Source: Microbacterium sp. MYb62
GTDB taxonomy: Bacteria; Actinomycetota; Actinomycetes; Actinomycetales; Microbacteriaceae
Reading direction: 5' to 3'
DNA length: 64,000 nt
Assembly: GCF_002979475.1 (NCBI RefSeq)
Contig: NZ_PCOY01000004.1
Span: 1 to 64,000 of the forward strand
Translations under genes and position numbers: made by a program
In this document: one piece after another, positions 36,204-43,387 of the stretch
Layout of the letters: each line of letters starts with the position of its first letter
Position numbering within the stretch: position 1 is the stretch's first letter
The notes under the pieces: model-generated
Seen by the model: only the letters and a program-made list of their open reading frames with translations
The model's database searches: none
What the model was told of the DNA's origin: nothing

Positions 36204-36596
36204 TCAGAACCCGTTGCGCCGGCCGTCGACGGCATCCTCGGGGGTAGTGGGCGGCGCATCGGCAATCTCGGCGGCCCACCGCCGAGACCACTCGATGACC
36301 GGATGCAGGGCCTCGCGGGCGTCCTGGCCGAGCGGGGTGAGGGCGTAGTCGCCGTTGGACAGCACCTCGGTGAGCCGAGCCTCTTGAAGCTCTGTGAGCC
36401 GTTGTCGCAGGACGCTCGAGGACATGCCGTCGCAGCGTCGCTGCAGCAGCCGGAAGCCCAATGGCTCTTCGCCCAGCTCCCAGATGATGCGGAGAGTCCA
36501 GCGGCGCCCGAACAGATCCAGTGCCGCCATCAGCGGTCGTCCCGTGGTGGAACCGCGGACCGGCCGGCCCGGCATGGGCGTCGGCAACGCGTTCAT
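36204..36596 (-). CDS. HxlR-family transcriptional regulator
   Basis: A 130-residue HxlR winged-helix protein: LMAALDLFGRRWTLRIIWELGEEPLGFRLLQRRCDGMSSSVLRQRLTEL covers the DNA-binding core. The N-terminal 20 residues and C-terminal Pro/Thr-rich tail look disordered. GGAG lies before the ATG. Divergent from the DUF1330 gene with duplicated palindromes in the gap, so it likely controls both. HxlR proteins often sense aldehydes, quinones or oxidants. Confidence 0.92.
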   Translation of the reverse strand: MNALPTPMPGRPVRGSTTGRPLMAALDLFGRRWTLRIIWELGEEPLGFRLLQRRCDGMSSSVLRQRLTELQEARLTEVLSNGDYALTPLGQDAREALHPVIEWSRRWAAEIADAPPTTPEDAVDGRRNGF

Positions 36597-36614
36597 GACT
36601 CTCCGTCAACTCTT

Positions 36615-36672
36615 GTGCTTCGGATTCCGAAACGGTAGTTTCGCACATCACGGTAGTGCTTCGGAATTCGAA
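36615..36672. promoter_or_regulatory. duplicated palindromic operators of the HxlR regulator
   Basis: GTGCTTCGGATTCCGAA (36615-36631) and GTGCTTCGGAATTCGAA (36656-36672) are near-identical direct copies, each containing a TTCGG...CGAA dyad. They are 41 bp apart, about four helical turns, in the 100-nt divergent gap. Confidence 0.7.
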
Positions 36673-36696
36673 GCGCTCATCTCACACGGAGGTTCC

Positions 36697-36993
36697 ATGC
36701 CCAAGGGTTACTGGGTCAGCGTCTACCCCACCATCGATGACCCCGAGAAGCTAGATGCGTACAACGAATTGGCCGGCGTCGCCGTCGCGGCCGCGCGGGG
36801 GCGGGTGCTCGCCAGCATCGGCGGCCGGGTCGATGCACACGAAGCCGGAATCGCCGAGCGCGTCGTCCTGATCGAGTTCGACAGCTTCGAACAGGCAGTC
36901 GCTGCACGCGCGAGTGCGGTCTACCAGGAGGCGCTGGCCGAACTCCCCGACGGCTTCGAGCGCGACTTCCGCATCGTCGAAGGCCTCCACTGA
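36697..36993 (+). CDS. DUF1330 domain protein
   Basis: A 98-residue dimeric alpha+beta-barrel-type protein of the DUF1330 family (KGYWVSVYPTIDDPEKLDAYNELAG, then RVVLIEFDSFEQAVAARASAVYQEAL). GGAGG precedes the ATG by 3-4 nt. Its reaction is not known; proteins of this size and fold are often monooxygenases or isomerases of small molecules. Paired with the divergent HxlR regulator. Confidence 0.9.
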   Translation: MPKGYWVSVYPTIDDPEKLDAYNELAGVAVAAARGRVLASIGGRVDAHEAGIAERVVLIEFDSFEQAVAARASAVYQEALAELPDGFERDFRIVEGLH

Positions 36994-37203
36994 CCGAGGT
37001 CGAACGGCCCCGGCGTATCGAGACGTCTGATCAACTCCGGTTGGCAACAGAACTGCTGAATCGCGAAGGCCCCCGGGCTGCTGCCAGGACGCGCAGCTGT
37101 CTGGGTCCCGTGTTCCGACCGCGTTTGCCCACGCTTCTCCGAGACCGGCTACTCCTGAGCAGCGTTCATCGCTCCTGCCACCTCTGCTGTGCGGTGTGCG
37201 GTG

Positions 37204-37368
37204 TCACTGCTCGGCGGGATCCTCGGCACGCACGTCGCCGTCGTCGGCATCAGTGGGTGGCACCGTCGGCGGGGTCCCCTTGCCGTCTTCGGAGCCGAGG
37301 TTGTCGTGCTCTTCCGGGCCGGGAGATGGCTCCGTGCTGATGTCGTTGCGGTCGCTGTTCCTGCTCAT
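37204..37368 (-). CDS. very small acidic protein (54 residues)
   Basis: A 54-residue ORF with a good AAAGGA ribosome site 7 nt before the ATG. It has no predicted fold: rich in Asp, Glu, Pro, Ser and Gly (EPSPGPEEHDNLGSEDGKG, DADDGDVRAEDPAEQ), with only three hydrophobic aliphatic residues. It is probably intrinsically disordered and cytosolic. Second of two consecutive acidic small genes. Conservation in related genomes would be needed to prove it; the function is unknown. Confidence 0.6.
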   Translation of the reverse strand: MSRNSDRNDISTEPSPGPEEHDNLGSEDGKGTPPTVPPTDADDGDVRAEDPAEQ

Positions 37369-37452
37369 GTGATGGTCCTTTCGTGAACGATCGTGCGGTG
37401 GAGGGTTCAGAAGAGGCCACGCTCTCCGCTGGCGAAGCCTCCCGGGCGGACG

Positions 37453-37611
37453 CTAGGGCAGATCTGAGAGGTCGATATCGTCGCCCGACTCCCGATCCCC
37501 CTCGTCATCGTCGGGGACGACGCGGTCGTCGTCGGTCGAAGGCATGTCCGGGTCGATGCCCTCGGCCTCGACTTCGCGGTCGTCGTCCTGATACGTCTGA
37601 GGGTCTGACAT
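37453..37611 (-). CDS. very small acidic protein (52 residues)
   Basis: A 52-residue ORF with TAGGAG 6 nt before the ATG. More than a third of its residues are Asp or Glu (QDDDREVEAEGIDPDMP, VPDDDEGDRESGDDIDLSD). It lies 84 nt upstream of the 54-residue acidic gene, same strand. Lack of Cys, Trp and Phe argues against a folded core. It might be a charge mimic, an ion binder or a spacer protein, but none of these can be shown here. Confidence 0.6.
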   Translation of the reverse strand: MSDPQTYQDDDREVEAEGIDPDMPSTDDDRVVPDDDEGDRESGDDIDLSDLP

Positions 37612-37716
37612 CAGAGTCTCCTATCGCAGTCCCGGTGGGCCACCAGTCTCCCGCGGGGAGCCCGCAGGCCACTCCCCGTTGACAGGGGACCCGAGTCCAT
37701 GCCAGGTCGAGAGCCG

Positions 37717-38001
37717 CTACGCGGTGGCGAGGGGCGGCCTGTGCGGGATCGGGACCGGCCTGCGATCACGCGCGGGAGCATGGAAACGCTGCACATCATC
37801 CAGCACGTCCGCTGCGGACATGTAGGAGGTGGCCAGCGGGAGGTTCCGCAGCCACAGCACCTCCACCTCGACGGCATCCAGTTGGTAGACGCACGCGACG
37901 GTGCGCCGGGAATCGTTCGGCTCGTAGCGGTGATCGAGGATCAGCCACTCGGTATCGGTGATCTTCCGGAGCTCGAATCGGGGATCGGGCATCGTGAACA
38001 T
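37717..38001 (-). CDS. hypothetical small protein (94 residues)
   Basis: A 94-residue protein with predicted beta strands (FELRKITDTEWLILDHRYEP, RTVACVYQLDAVEVEVLWL) and a basic, Pro/Arg-rich tail (ARDRRPVPIPHRPP). GGAG lies 7 nt before the ATG at 38001, which decides the start over a longer ORF. First of three small genes reading leftward to 37204. I do not recognise the family. Confidence 0.7.
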   Translation of the reverse strand: MFTMPDPRFELRKITDTEWLILDHRYEPNDSRRTVACVYQLDAVEVEVLWLRNLPLATSYMSAADVLDDVQRFHAPARDRRPVPIPHRPPLATA

Positions 38002-38056
38002 CTCAACACTCCAATCAGTTGACCAACGGCGGTGACCGAGAGGAACGCACGACTCC

Positions 38057-38079
38057 AAAAGCAGGGATAGGAACCCTGC
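38057..38079 (-). terminator. intrinsic terminator after the hydrolase gene
   Basis: On the minus strand GCAGGG pairs with CCCTGC around a 7-nt loop, followed by TTTT (AAAA at 38057-38060). It ends the padR-hydrolase transcript before the small-protein genes. Confidence 0.75.
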
Positions 38080-38215
38080 CCGAGGGGTCAACGGGCGCCC
38101 TTCAGCCCGCCAGAATTCACCAATATATTACGACCGGTTGCTCCGCTCCTCAACCGGTATTCCCGCAGGGAAACGGGTGCAGGCGCGCTCCCCGGCTGGC
38201 GCGGGCCGCCCCTGG

Positions 38216-38959
38216 TCAGGATGCCGTCGGCCGGAGGGGGAGCAGGTCGGGATGGGCGGCCCCCTCGTCGAGCCAGGCGCGCAGGATGCCGTTGAAGAGG
38301 GCAGGGTCCTCGGCGTTCCACGCGTGATGCATTCCGGGGGCGAGTCCGATCGTGGACTCCGGTCGAGCAGCGCGGACGACCTCCAGGCAGTCGTGGAAGT
38401 ACCGCATCTCACGCTCGCCCGCGATCGCCATGAGTGGAGCGGTGATGTCTTCCAGGGAGGTCACGTTCCCGCGGTAGACCTCCCGCAGCTGCTCGCTCAG
38501 CTTCGCGCGGGAGATCGGTGGGCAGCTCGCCACGAAGCGCGTAGCCTCCTCTCCGCGCAGTCCGAACTGACGTGCCATCCCCGCCCAGAAGAAACGTCGG
38601 TTCCACAGGGCGAGGGGCACCCGGTTCATCAGACGCATCGCCGGCCGGTAAGGAAGCACAGATGCTCCGGTGACGAACACGCTCGCGACGTGCGCGGGAT
38701 GCCGTGCGGCGAGGTGCAGTGCGGCGATGCCGCCGAGAGACAGACCGACGACATCGACGGGCGTGCCGGCCTCCTCGTCGAGGAATGCCGCCAGTCGGTC
38801 GGTCACGGCATCGAAATCGCCCCAGGGATCGTCCCGGCGTGACAGGTAGCCCGGCAGGTCGGGGGCCAGGACGACGCGGTCGTCGAATGCCTGCCGTTGC
38901 GGCGCCCAACTCCAGCCGCCGACCGTGCCGCCATGGAGGAACAGCAGGGGGCGGGTCAT
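38216..38959 (-). CDS. alpha/beta hydrolase
   Basis: A 247-residue alpha/beta hydrolase. Oxyanion region LLFLHGGTVGGWSW near residues 5-18, nucleophile elbow GLSLGG near residue 92, and catalytic histidine in APGMHHAWN. The ATG overlaps the PadR regulator stop by 4 nt, so regulator and enzyme are translated together. It may be a detoxifying esterase under PadR control. Confidence 0.87.
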   Translation of the reverse strand: MTRPLLFLHGGTVGGWSWAPQRQAFDDRVVLAPDLPGYLSRRDDPWGDFDAVTDRLAAFLDEEAGTPVDVVGLSLGGIAALHLAARHPAHVASVFVTGASVLPYRPAMRLMNRVPLALWNRRFFWAGMARQFGLRGEEATRFVASCPPISRAKLSEQLREVYRGNVTSLEDITAPLMAIAGEREMRYFHDCLEVVRAARPESTIGLAPGMHHAWNAEDPALFNGILRAWLDEGAAHPDLLPLRPTAS

Positions 38960-39501
38960 GCGCTCGCCCCCTCTCGGATCCCCGATCGGAGCGCACCGAG
39001 CCAGCGGAGATGCTCCTCGTGCTCGCGCAGGCCCTGATCGAGAGTCATCGAACGCAGCCAGCTCGAGCGGTCGGCCCCGGCGTCGGGGTGCGCGGTCACC
39101 GCCCGGACGGCACTGAGCGCGTCGCGCGCGGCCTCCGCATCCGCCGTGCGCGCGTCGATCATCGCGATGATCTCGTCGTCTTCGAGCTCTCCTGCGAAGA
39201 ACACGCGGGCGATGAAGGGGTCGCGAGGCGCGGGGCGCTCCGGCGGAGCGAGCAGCCATGTGCGCAACGCCGTACGACCGTGGGTGGTGATGTGATGCAC
39301 CACGCGGTCGGGGGCATCGGTTCCCGGCACGATCTCGATCTCGGCCAGGCCCTCGGCGACCAGCTTCGCGAGCGTGCGGTAGATCTGCGCCTTGTCGGCG
39401 TGCCAGAAGTACGCCGCCGACGTCGCGAAAGCACGCATCAGGTCGTAGCCGGTCATGGGGTGGACGGCGAGGAAGCCGAGGATGACGCGGGACAGGGTCA
39501 C
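38956..39501 (-). CDS. PadR-family transcriptional regulator
   Basis: A 181-residue PadR protein. The winged helix is in residues 1-75 (VILGFLAVHPMTGYDLMRAF, KAQIYRTLAKLVAEGLAEIEIVPG) and a Vir-like C-terminal helical dimer domain follows (LLAPPERPAPRDPFIARVFFAG onward). The GTG at 39501 is chosen since the longer ORF begins inside its own operator; TATGCT lies 11 nt upstream. Likely represses itself and the hydrolase until a phenolic or drug-like ligand binds. Confidence 0.9.
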   Translation of the reverse strand: MTLSRVILGFLAVHPMTGYDLMRAFATSAAYFWHADKAQIYRTLAKLVAEGLAEIEIVPGTDAPDRVVHHITTHGRTALRTWLLAPPERPAPRDPFIARVFFAGELEDDEIIAMIDARTADAEAARDALSAVRAVTAHPDAGADRSSWLRSMTLDQGLREHEEHLRWLGALRSGIREGASA

Positions 39502-39517
39502 GCCGCCAGTGAAGCAT

Positions 39518-39545
39518 AGCCCTAGGCGACAAGTCAACTAGGGCT
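39518..39545. promoter_or_regulatory. PadR operator candidate
   Basis: Perfect 8-bp arms AGCCCTAG (39518-39525) and CTAGGGCT (39538-39545), spacer 12 nt. It covers the promoter region just upstream of the PadR gene, consistent with autoregulation. Confidence 0.7.
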
Positions 39546-39574
39546 GCGCGGGATGCGTAGACGCCGGCGCGGAT

Positions 39575-39697
39575 CTACACGTCTTGCGGCTGCTCCACGA
39601 ATCCGCATTCGGGGCACTCCCAGCCCCCGGCGACATCCCGCATCACGACGTCATCGTGAGGGCAATGAGGCGGCGTGCTCACGTCCGGATCGTCCAT
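39575..39697 (-). CDS. 40-residue zinc-ribbon-like protein
   Basis: A tiny ORF encoding HCPHDDVVM followed by WECPECGFVEQ. Cys12, Cys28 and Cys31, with nearby histidines (His11, His14), form a plausible half or full zinc knuckle. A TACGCT box stands 7 nt before the ATG, so it would be leaderless. Single zinc-ribbon proteins of this size are frequent in actinobacteria; the partner and role are unknown. Confidence 0.65.
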   Translation of the reverse strand: MDDPDVSTPPHCPHDDVVMRDVAGGWECPECGFVEQPQDV

Positions 39698-39704
39698 GCC
39701 GAAC

Positions 39705-39710
39705 AGCGTA
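39705..39710 (-). promoter_or_regulatory. -10 box TACGCT of a leaderless promoter
   Basis: TACGCT on the minus strand lies 7 nt before the ATG of the zinc-ribbon gene. Confidence 0.5.
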
Positions 39711-39821
39711 GGGCGAAGGGTGTCGGGAGGCTAGGTGCTGCCACGTTCGGAAGACTCCTCGCCTCCCCTTCGCGCCGTCGGCGGTGCTTCCTGTCACCCA
39801 GGGCTGCCGGCGGACGCCCTG

Positions 39822-39827
39822 TACGAT
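39822..39827 (+). promoter_or_regulatory. -10 box TACGAT of a leaderless promoter
   Basis: TACGAT stands 7 nt before the ATG of the 26-codon leader ORF at 39835. Confidence 0.5.
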
Positions 39828-39834
39828 CGGACGC

Positions 39835-39915
39835 ATGAAATCTCGGGGGTGCTTCGTGACCGGCGCCGGTGACAGACAGTGCCGCACGTCGCCGGTCGCT
39901 GCTCCCTCCCGATGA
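39835..39915 (+). CDS. 26-residue leader ORF coupled to a membrane protein gene
   Basis: A 26-codon ORF beginning MKSRGCFVTGAGD and ending in a TGA that overlaps the ATG of the next gene (ATGA at 39912-39915). The -10-like box 7 nt upstream suggests a leaderless mRNA starting with this ATG. The downstream gene has no good ribosome site, so its translation could depend on ribosomes finishing this ORF. It contains two Cys and six Arg/Lys. Alternatively it is the true N-terminus of nothing and merely a chance frame. Confidence 0.45.
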   Translation: MKSRGCFVTGAGDRQCRTSPVAAPSR

Positions 39916-40919
39916 CCGAGGAGACCACCGCCGAGACGCGCGTGCGTGTGAAGGTGACGCGGACGTTCGTGCGCGTACCGCTCCTCTTGGGCACGATCCT
40001 GCTGCTCGCGGCCATCGGCGTCACGCTCCTCGGCGACGACCTGAGCTTCCTCCCGTTCCTGCTCATGCTGATCGGAGGCTGGTGCTTCGGGTTCGCCTTC
40101 GTGAACGCGACCATGGAGATGGTGCCGGCCCGAAACGGAGCGATCCTGCATGTCGGCGTCGCCGTCGTGCTCGGTGCGATGGTCGCGTTCGTGATCGAGT
40201 TCGGGGGAGATCTGCTCGACCCCCTCCCCGAGACCGTGCGCGGGATCGCCGTGGTGCTCCAGATGGCGGCGATCCCTGCGACCGGCTGGATCTGGCTTGG
40301 GCTCATCGGTCGTGTCACGGACCTCTTCGCGCGGCGGGACGCGAAGAAGCGACCTCCACCGGTGACGCCGCAGTGGGAACGGGAGGAGAGCGGCGACGGT
40401 TCGATCGTGCGCTTCCCCGCCGTCGAGGTCCGCACGCGCGTGCTCACCCGGGCGATCGTCGTCATCGTCGCGGTGGGTGGACTCTTCGCCGTCGTGCTGA
40501 TGATCGCGCTCGACGACATCGTGATGCGCATGGGGCCTCGGATCGTGATCATCCTGATGGGGGTCGTGGTCGGACTTCCGCTGTATCTGGTGTTCACGGC
40601 GATCCTTCGCCGGCGCACCCTGCAATGCACCGTCGCCTTCGGGAACGACCACCTCCGTGTACGAGTGGGGAGCGCGATGCACACGATCCCGTTCCGCGAT
40701 CTGGAGCTGCTGCGCTGGCGCACCCGCAGCGATTACGCACGGATCGAGGTGCGCGGGGCGGGCGCGGACCTCTCGCTGATCACCGGGATCGCGAAGCCTC
40801 CACGAGGCTTCTCCGCCGAGCTCCCGCCGCTGCCGAGGCGCGTGTATCGACGCTTCGAACTCGCCGGGCTGTCGCTCGAGAAGTCCCGGCGAGACGAGGT
40901 CATCACCTTCCGCCGCTGA
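39912..40919 (+). CDS. membrane protein with C-terminal soluble domain
   Basis: A 335-residue protein with about five to six transmembrane helices: two close pairs in residues 20-140 (VPLLLGTILLLAAIGVTLLG, FLPFLLMLIGGWCFGFAFV, and two more) and another pair near 190-245. The C-terminal 85 residues are soluble and beta-rich (TVAFGNDHLRVRVGSAMHTIPFRDLELLRW), PH-like in character. Start chosen at MTEETTAE because it follows the coupled leader ORF; an ATG-like start 33 nt upstream is less likely. Function unknown; ends 5 nt from a convergent gene. Confidence 0.75.
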   Translation: MTEETTAETRVRVKVTRTFVRVPLLLGTILLLAAIGVTLLGDDLSFLPFLLMLIGGWCFGFAFVNATMEMVPARNGAILHVGVAVVLGAMVAFVIEFGGDLLDPLPETVRGIAVVLQMAAIPATGWIWLGLIGRVTDLFARRDAKKRPPPVTPQWEREESGDGSIVRFPAVEVRTRVLTRAIVVIVAVGGLFAVVLMIALDDIVMRMGPRIVIILMGVVVGLPLYLVFTAILRRRTLQCTVAFGNDHLRVRVGSAMHTIPFRDLELLRWRTRSDYARIEVRGAGADLSLITGIAKPPRGFSAELPPLPRRVYRRFELAGLSLEKSRRDEVITFRR

Positions 40920-40924
40920 TCCTC

Positions 40925-41539
40925 TCACGTGCCTGCCGGGTACTCCTGCCCCTTGAGTGCCCGGGCGAGGTGCGCGGCGTTCCTCGTCGCCGTCCCGATC
41001 GCTGACGCGACCTTCTCCGGGGTCTCGGCGAGGTCCTTGTAGTCGGTGGTGTGCATCGCCTCGCCGTTCCAGTAGACCGAGCCCTGCGCGGGGACCGTGA
41101 AGCCGACATCGTTCAGCGACTGGAAAAGGATCGCCGCGATGTGATGCGCTCCGTCCTCATTGCCGACGATGCCGGCGACGGCGACCTTGTCGAACAGTGT
41201 GGGGCGGCCTCGCGCGTCGGTCTCCCCGAGTTCCGCGTCGAGGCGTTCGAGCACGCGCTGCGCGACGCTCGAGTGCTGCCCCATCCAGGTCGGCGTGACG
41301 AACACGAGGATGTCGGCATCCAGGACCCGCCGCCGGATGCTCGGCCACTCGTCGTCGCCGCCCATGTCCTTCTCGACCCCGGGGCTGAGGGAGAGGTCGA
41401 CGGCGCGCACGAGGCTTCCCGTCACCCCGTGTCCGGCCAGGGAATCGAGCAACTGCGTCGCGAGGAGATCCGAACTGGAGGCGGCGGGCGACGGCTTCAG
41501 CGTGCATGAGACGGCGACCGCGGTCAGTGGTGTCTTCAT
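40925..41539 (-). CDS. flavodoxin-fold NAD(P)H-dependent FMN reductase-like protein
   Basis: A 204-residue flavoprotein of the NADPH-dependent FMN reductase/flavodoxin family. The FMN phosphate loop is VSCTLKPSPAASSSDLL, and the isoalloxazine segment is FVTPTWMGQHSSVAQRVLERL followed by VAVAGIVGNEDGAHH. It would reduce quinones, azo compounds or flavin. A single-gene unit convergent with the membrane protein. Confidence 0.87.
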   Translation of the reverse strand: MKTPLTAVAVSCTLKPSPAASSSDLLATQLLDSLAGHGVTGSLVRAVDLSLSPGVEKDMGGDDEWPSIRRRVLDADILVFVTPTWMGQHSSVAQRVLERLDAELGETDARGRPTLFDKVAVAGIVGNEDGAHHIAAILFQSLNDVGFTVPAQGSVYWNGEAMHTTDYKDLAETPEKVASAIGTATRNAAHLARALKGQEYPAGT

Positions 41540-41629
41540 GCCTCGAGCAGACCAGAAGGCACCGGGTGTGGACAGGGGGTTTCCGTGTCCGGGCTATCCT
41601 GGTAAACGGCACCGACGACAGGAGATCCC

Positions 41630-41833
41630 GTGATCCTCAGCTTCCTCTTCTTCATGTTCCTCTTCCTCGGAGGATTCTGGCTGATGGGCATCTCGTTCGA
41701 GCTGCCGGACTACAACGCGTTCGCGTTCTGCGGCGGACTCCTCCTGGTCACCCTCGCCCTCGCCTTCATCCTGCGCGAGCGCGGCACGGCCACCCGTCGG
41801 TCCAAGAACTGGTCGGGCAACGCCACCGAGTGA
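41630..41833 (+). CDS. small membrane protein (67 residues)
   Basis: A GTG-started ORF with GGAG 5 nt upstream and a TATCCT -10-like box at 41595-41600. It has two transmembrane helices (FLFFMFLFLGGFWLMGI and FAFCGGLLLVTLALAFIL), then a basic C-terminus (RERGTATRRSKNW). Function unknown. Confidence 0.7.
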   Translation: MILSFLFFMFLFLGGFWLMGISFELPDYNAFAFCGGLLLVTLALAFILRERGTATRRSKNWSGNATE

Positions 41834-41869
41834 TCCGGCGCGGTCAGCGCGTCGTGTGACGCCGACCGC

Positions 41870-42472
41870 TCAACGGCGTCTGGCGAGCCTCGCCTCGAGG
41901 TTCGCCCTGACTGCGGGCCATTCGGGCTCGATGATCGAGTACTCGACGCTGTCGCGCAGTGCTCCGTTGCGGTAGCGGCTCATCGCCCTCATCACGCCGT
42001 CCTGCTTGGCGCCGAGCCGCTCGATCGCGGTGCGCGACTGGAAGTTCACCCACTGCGTCGTCAGGCCGACGCGGAAGACGCCGAGCGTCTCGAACGCGTG
42101 ACGGAGCAGCAGCAGCTTCGATTCCGCGTTCGTGCCCGTGCCGTGCGCGGACGGCCGGTTCCACGTGTAGCCGATGTGCAGTCGCGGAACGTCGGCAACC
42201 ATGTCGTAGTACGACGTCAGGCCGAGGATGCGGCCGCTCGTGTCGAACGCCGCGAAGGGCACCATCTCGCCTTTCGGGATGAGCCCGATCCGTCGGTCGA
42301 CCTCCGCCGCGACACCGTCCGGCGCGGGGACCGACGTGTACCACGCGGTCTTCCACAGATCGCCCTCCTGCACGGCCTCGATCAGTCCGTCGACGTGCGA
42401 GCGTTCGAGCGGGCGGAGTTCGACTAGCTCTCCGGTGAGCGTGACGGGGGAGGGGGCGACGAGGAATGCCAT
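41870..42472 (-). CDS. GNAT-family N-acetyltransferase (RimJ/RimL type)
   Basis: A 200-residue acetyltransferase: LVELRPLERSHVDGLIEAV begins the fold, and the acetyl-CoA region is GTGTNAESKLLLLRHAFETLGVFRVGLTTQWVN. That order is typical of the RimJ/RimL subgroup acting on protein N-termini or small amines. It is the third gene after the XRE and ImmA genes, 8 nt after the latter. The ATG at 42472 is chosen; the longer ORF would extend far into the ImmA gene. Confidence 0.87.
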   Translation of the reverse strand: MAFLVAPSPVTLTGELVELRPLERSHVDGLIEAVQEGDLWKTAWYTSVPAPDGVAAEVDRRIGLIPKGEMVPFAAFDTSGRILGLTSYYDMVADVPRLHIGYTWNRPSAHGTGTNAESKLLLLRHAFETLGVFRVGLTTQWVNFQSRTAIERLGAKQDGVMRAMSRYRNGALRDSVEYSIIEPEWPAVRANLEARLARRR

Positions 42473-42480
42473 GACGATAT

Positions 42481-42870
42481 TCAACCAGCGACGAGGAGCG
42501 ACTGACGCAGCAGGCGCTGGAAGGCGGTCACCAGCTCGATCGTGACCTCCAGTTCGAAGGCCAGGCTCGCGAGATGCGGCCCGCGGAACTCCTCGGCCTC
42601 GGCATAGGCATGCGGAGTGATCAGTCGAGACGCCGCCCACTCGTCGGCCTGGCGCTCCTGCTGGGTGCGGATCGTCGGGGTCGGGGCGGGCACGTGGCCG
42701 AGGGAGGCGTGGCCGAGTTCGTGTGCGAGCACGCTGCGCGTCGTTCGTCTGCTCATCCCCGGATCGAGTCGGATCGTCCGCGCGGCAGGGTCGAAACCTC
42801 CCGGCGTCGGGCCGGCCCTTTCGATGATGCGCAGCCCCTGGTCCTCGGCGAGGCGGAGGAGGTGCTGCAT
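42481..42870 (-). CDS. ImmA/IrrE-family metallopeptidase
   Basis: A 129-residue protein with the zinc motif HELGH in RSVLAHELGHASLGH near residues 49-63 and a third ligand region ERQADEWAASRLI. ImmA-type proteases cleave a cognate XRE repressor to induce mobile elements or stress genes. Here the XRE protein is encoded 48 nt upstream, the expected partner. The protein is compact, without extra domains. Confidence 0.9.
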   Translation of the reverse strand: MQHLLRLAEDQGLRIIERAGPTPGGFDPAARTIRLDPGMSRRTTRSVLAHELGHASLGHVPAPTPTIRTQQERQADEWAASRLITPHAYAEAEEFRGPHLASLAFELEVTIELVTAFQRLLRQSLLVAG

Positions 42871-42918
42871 GATTCCCTCCTCGTGCGTCTCATCTCGCGC
42901 CGGGGCTGCGGACGCGGG

Positions 42919-43305
42919 TCACTCGTAGAGGTCGTCGGTATCGCTGTCGTGTCGTGCGCGGGATTCGAAGGCGACCTCGCGTACATCTTCGCGTGGACCG
43001 GCGACATCGGGTGCCCGTCGGATCGGCGTGATGCGCGCGGTGGTGTCGCCGTCGGCGCGGAGTCGTTCTTCGGCACGAGCGAGCAGGACGTGGGGCTCGA
43101 CGCCGAGGTCTGCGCAGACGGCGTACACGACGGGCACGGGGATCGCGCGCTTGCCCGTGACGTAGTTGTCGAGCGCGCTGCGGGCGATCCCGATGCTCCG
43201 CGCCATCGCCGCGATACTGCTTCGCGACGCGGCGATCTCGGCGCGCATCTGTCGACCGACAGCGTCGTTGAACTCCTCGGCAGGTGTCTTCACCTGGCTC
43301 ACCAT
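42919..43305 (-). CDS. XRE-family repressor paired with ImmA
   Basis: A 128-residue helix-turn-helix protein. The HTH is in residues 15-70 (QMRAEIAASRSSIAAMARSIGIARSALDNYVTGKRAIPVPVVYAVCADLGV). The C-terminal 55 residues are charged and probably flexible (EERLRADGDTTARITPIRRAP, then SDTDDLYE), the likely cleavage region for the ImmA protease. The ATG at 43305 lies 16 nt from a perfect palindrome and is preferred over 43335. First gene of the XRE-ImmA-GNAT operon. Confidence 0.88.
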   Translation of the reverse strand: MVSQVKTPAEEFNDAVGRQMRAEIAASRSSIAAMARSIGIARSALDNYVTGKRAIPVPVVYAVCADLGVEPHVLLARAEERLRADGDTTARITPIRRAPDVAGPREDVREVAFESRARHDSDTDDLYE

Positions 43306-43320
43306 AGCAGCGGGGCGACG

Positions 43321-43340
43321 CCAGAATGCTGCCATTCTGG
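43321..43340. promoter_or_regulatory. perfect operator between divergent HTH genes
   Basis: CCAGAATG (43321-43328) and CATTCTGG (43333-43340) are perfect 8-bp arms around CTGC. It lies 16 nt before the XRE gene and 48 nt before the small divergent HTH gene, the ideal place for an XRE repressor site. Confidence 0.75.
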
Positions 43341-43375
43341 TTCATTCGACCTCGAGATCCACCCGCTCGTGGCGG

Positions 43376-43381
43376 TAGTGT
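43376..43381 (+). promoter_or_regulatory. -10 box TAGTGT of a leaderless promoter
   Basis: TAGTGT lies 6 nt before the ATG of the 76-residue HTH gene. Confidence 0.5.
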
Positions 43382-43387
43382 AGGCGT

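Noticed and set aside
37041..37340. Plus-strand 99-codon ORF
   Set aside because: Cys/Arg-rich random composition with no ribosome site; the opposite strand has a well-placed small acidic ORF.
42473..42640. N-terminal extension of the GNAT gene
   Set aside because: It would run into the ImmA gene, and the fold starts at the ATG at 42472.
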